Of a stretch of DNA of 6,558 nt, positions 6,129-6,558 are shown piece after piece. Made by a program: the position numbers and the translations under genes. The DNA comes from an uncultured beta proteobacterium (GTDB taxonomy: Bacteria; Pseudomonadota; Gammaproteobacteria; Burkholderiales; Rhodocyclaceae): NCBI GenBank assembly GCA_903932755.1, contig CAIZHL010000081.1, positions 1 through 6,558 of the forward strand, in the 5' to 3' direction. Below the pieces are notes generated by a model. That model was not told the origin of the DNA and searched no databases. It worked only from the letters and a program-made list of their open reading frames with translations. The first letter of the stretch is position 1. Every line of letters starts with the position of its first letter.

Positions 6129-6558
6129 TTACTTGCGGCTGCCCAGGATGCCGCGCAGCGTGTCCTGGATGTCGGCGGGAATCAACACCGTTTTGGCATT
6201 GTCCGACTTGGCCAGATTGCCGATGGCATGGATGTACTTTTCGCCCAGCATGTAGCGCATCGGCGCGTCTTCCGTGCCGATCGCCGCAGCGACGCGCTTG
6301 ATCGCCTCGGCCGAGGCATCGGCCAGCGTGACTTGCGCTTCGGCCTGCAGGCGCGCGGCCTGCAACTGCGCCTCGGCATTGAGGATGGTGGCCTGCTTGG
6401 TACCCTCGGCCTTGGTCACCATGGCCTTGCGCTCGCGCTCGGCGGAGGCCTGTGCCTCCATGGCTTTCTGCATGGACTCGGACGGGTTGATATCCTGGAT
6501 CTCGACCGACTTCACGGTCAGACCCCAGTCGATGGCTTCATCGGCGACGCCTTCGCGC
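6129..6558 (-). CDS. SPFH/Band 7 family protein (slipin/paraslipin type), C-terminal part, cut by the window edge
   Basis: Proteins of this family are membrane-anchored, form large oligomeric assemblies and are linked to membrane microdomains and quality control. About 142 residues are visible, entering from the right edge in frame (REGVADEAIDWGLTVKSVEI). The end of the SPFH domain is followed by the stretch QDINPSESMQKAMEAQASAE, typical of this family. Next comes a long Ala/Glu/Gln-rich amphipathic segment with repeated AEAQ/AEG units, predicted to form a coiled coil. The tail has PMRYMLGEKYIHAIGNLA and ends ILGSRK. The GTG at 6515 is an internal codon, not the start; the true start and the N-terminal membrane anchor are outside the window. 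Slipins are often encoded beside an NfeD-like protein, which could lie further right but cannot be seen. QmcA-like paraslipin is the best guess; HflK/HflC is less likely because of the tail. Confidence 0.88.
   Translation of the reverse strand, partial: REGVADEAIDWGLTVKSVEIQDINPSESMQKAMEAQASAERERKAMVTKAEGTKQATILNAEAQLQAARLQAEAQVTLADASAEAIKRVAAAIGTEDAPMRYMLGEKYIHAIGNLAKSDNAKTVLIPADIQDTLRGILGSRK

Noticed and set aside
6129..6515. A complete 128-residue protein starting at GTG 6515
   Set aside because: The frame stays open to the window edge and the upstream residues (AIDWGLTV) continue the SPFH domain, so this is the end of a longer gene.

Overview
The window is GC-rich, tightly packed, chromosomal housekeeping DNA from a proteobacterium. 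The protein sequences and the grouping of lplT, alr and radA look betaproteobacterial, possibly Rhodocyclales-like. That placement is inference from protein resemblance and remembered gene order, not from a search. I see no mobile element, CRISPR array, tRNA, rRNA or phage gene.

Layout. (1) A minus-strand cluster reads from about 2682 down to the left edge: a LysR-family regulator, alanine racemase (alr), and the N-terminal half of radA, which is cut by the window edge. The gaps are 7 and 10 bases, so this is very probably one transcript. (2) A divergent intergenic region of about 250 bases (2683-2934) holds an AT-rich tract with an inverted repeat next to the regulator start and an extended -10-like element facing lplT. 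(3) lplT, a lysophospholipid transporter, is on the plus strand at 2935-4200. (4) Converging on it from the right edge is a second minus-strand cluster: the C-terminal part of an SPFH/slipin-family membrane protein (cut by the window), tsaB, rimI and a family 4 uracil-DNA glycosylase. Junctions there are 26 bases, a 1-base overlap (TAGTG) and a 4-base overlap (ATGA), which points to an operon with translational coupling.

How the genes work together. The right cluster joins translation quality (TsaB for t6A in tRNA, RimI for N-terminal acetylation of a ribosomal protein) with DNA repair (uracil excision). The left cluster joins peptidoglycan precursor supply (D-alanine) with recombination repair (RadA). 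lplT serves the inner membrane by returning lysophospholipids for re-acylation. Its acyltransferase partner aas is not in view.

I did not find a clearly new biological system. The points most worth a second look are the regulator placed at the head of alr-radA and divergent from lplT, its four cysteines packed into 13 residues, and the inverted repeat in its promoter region.
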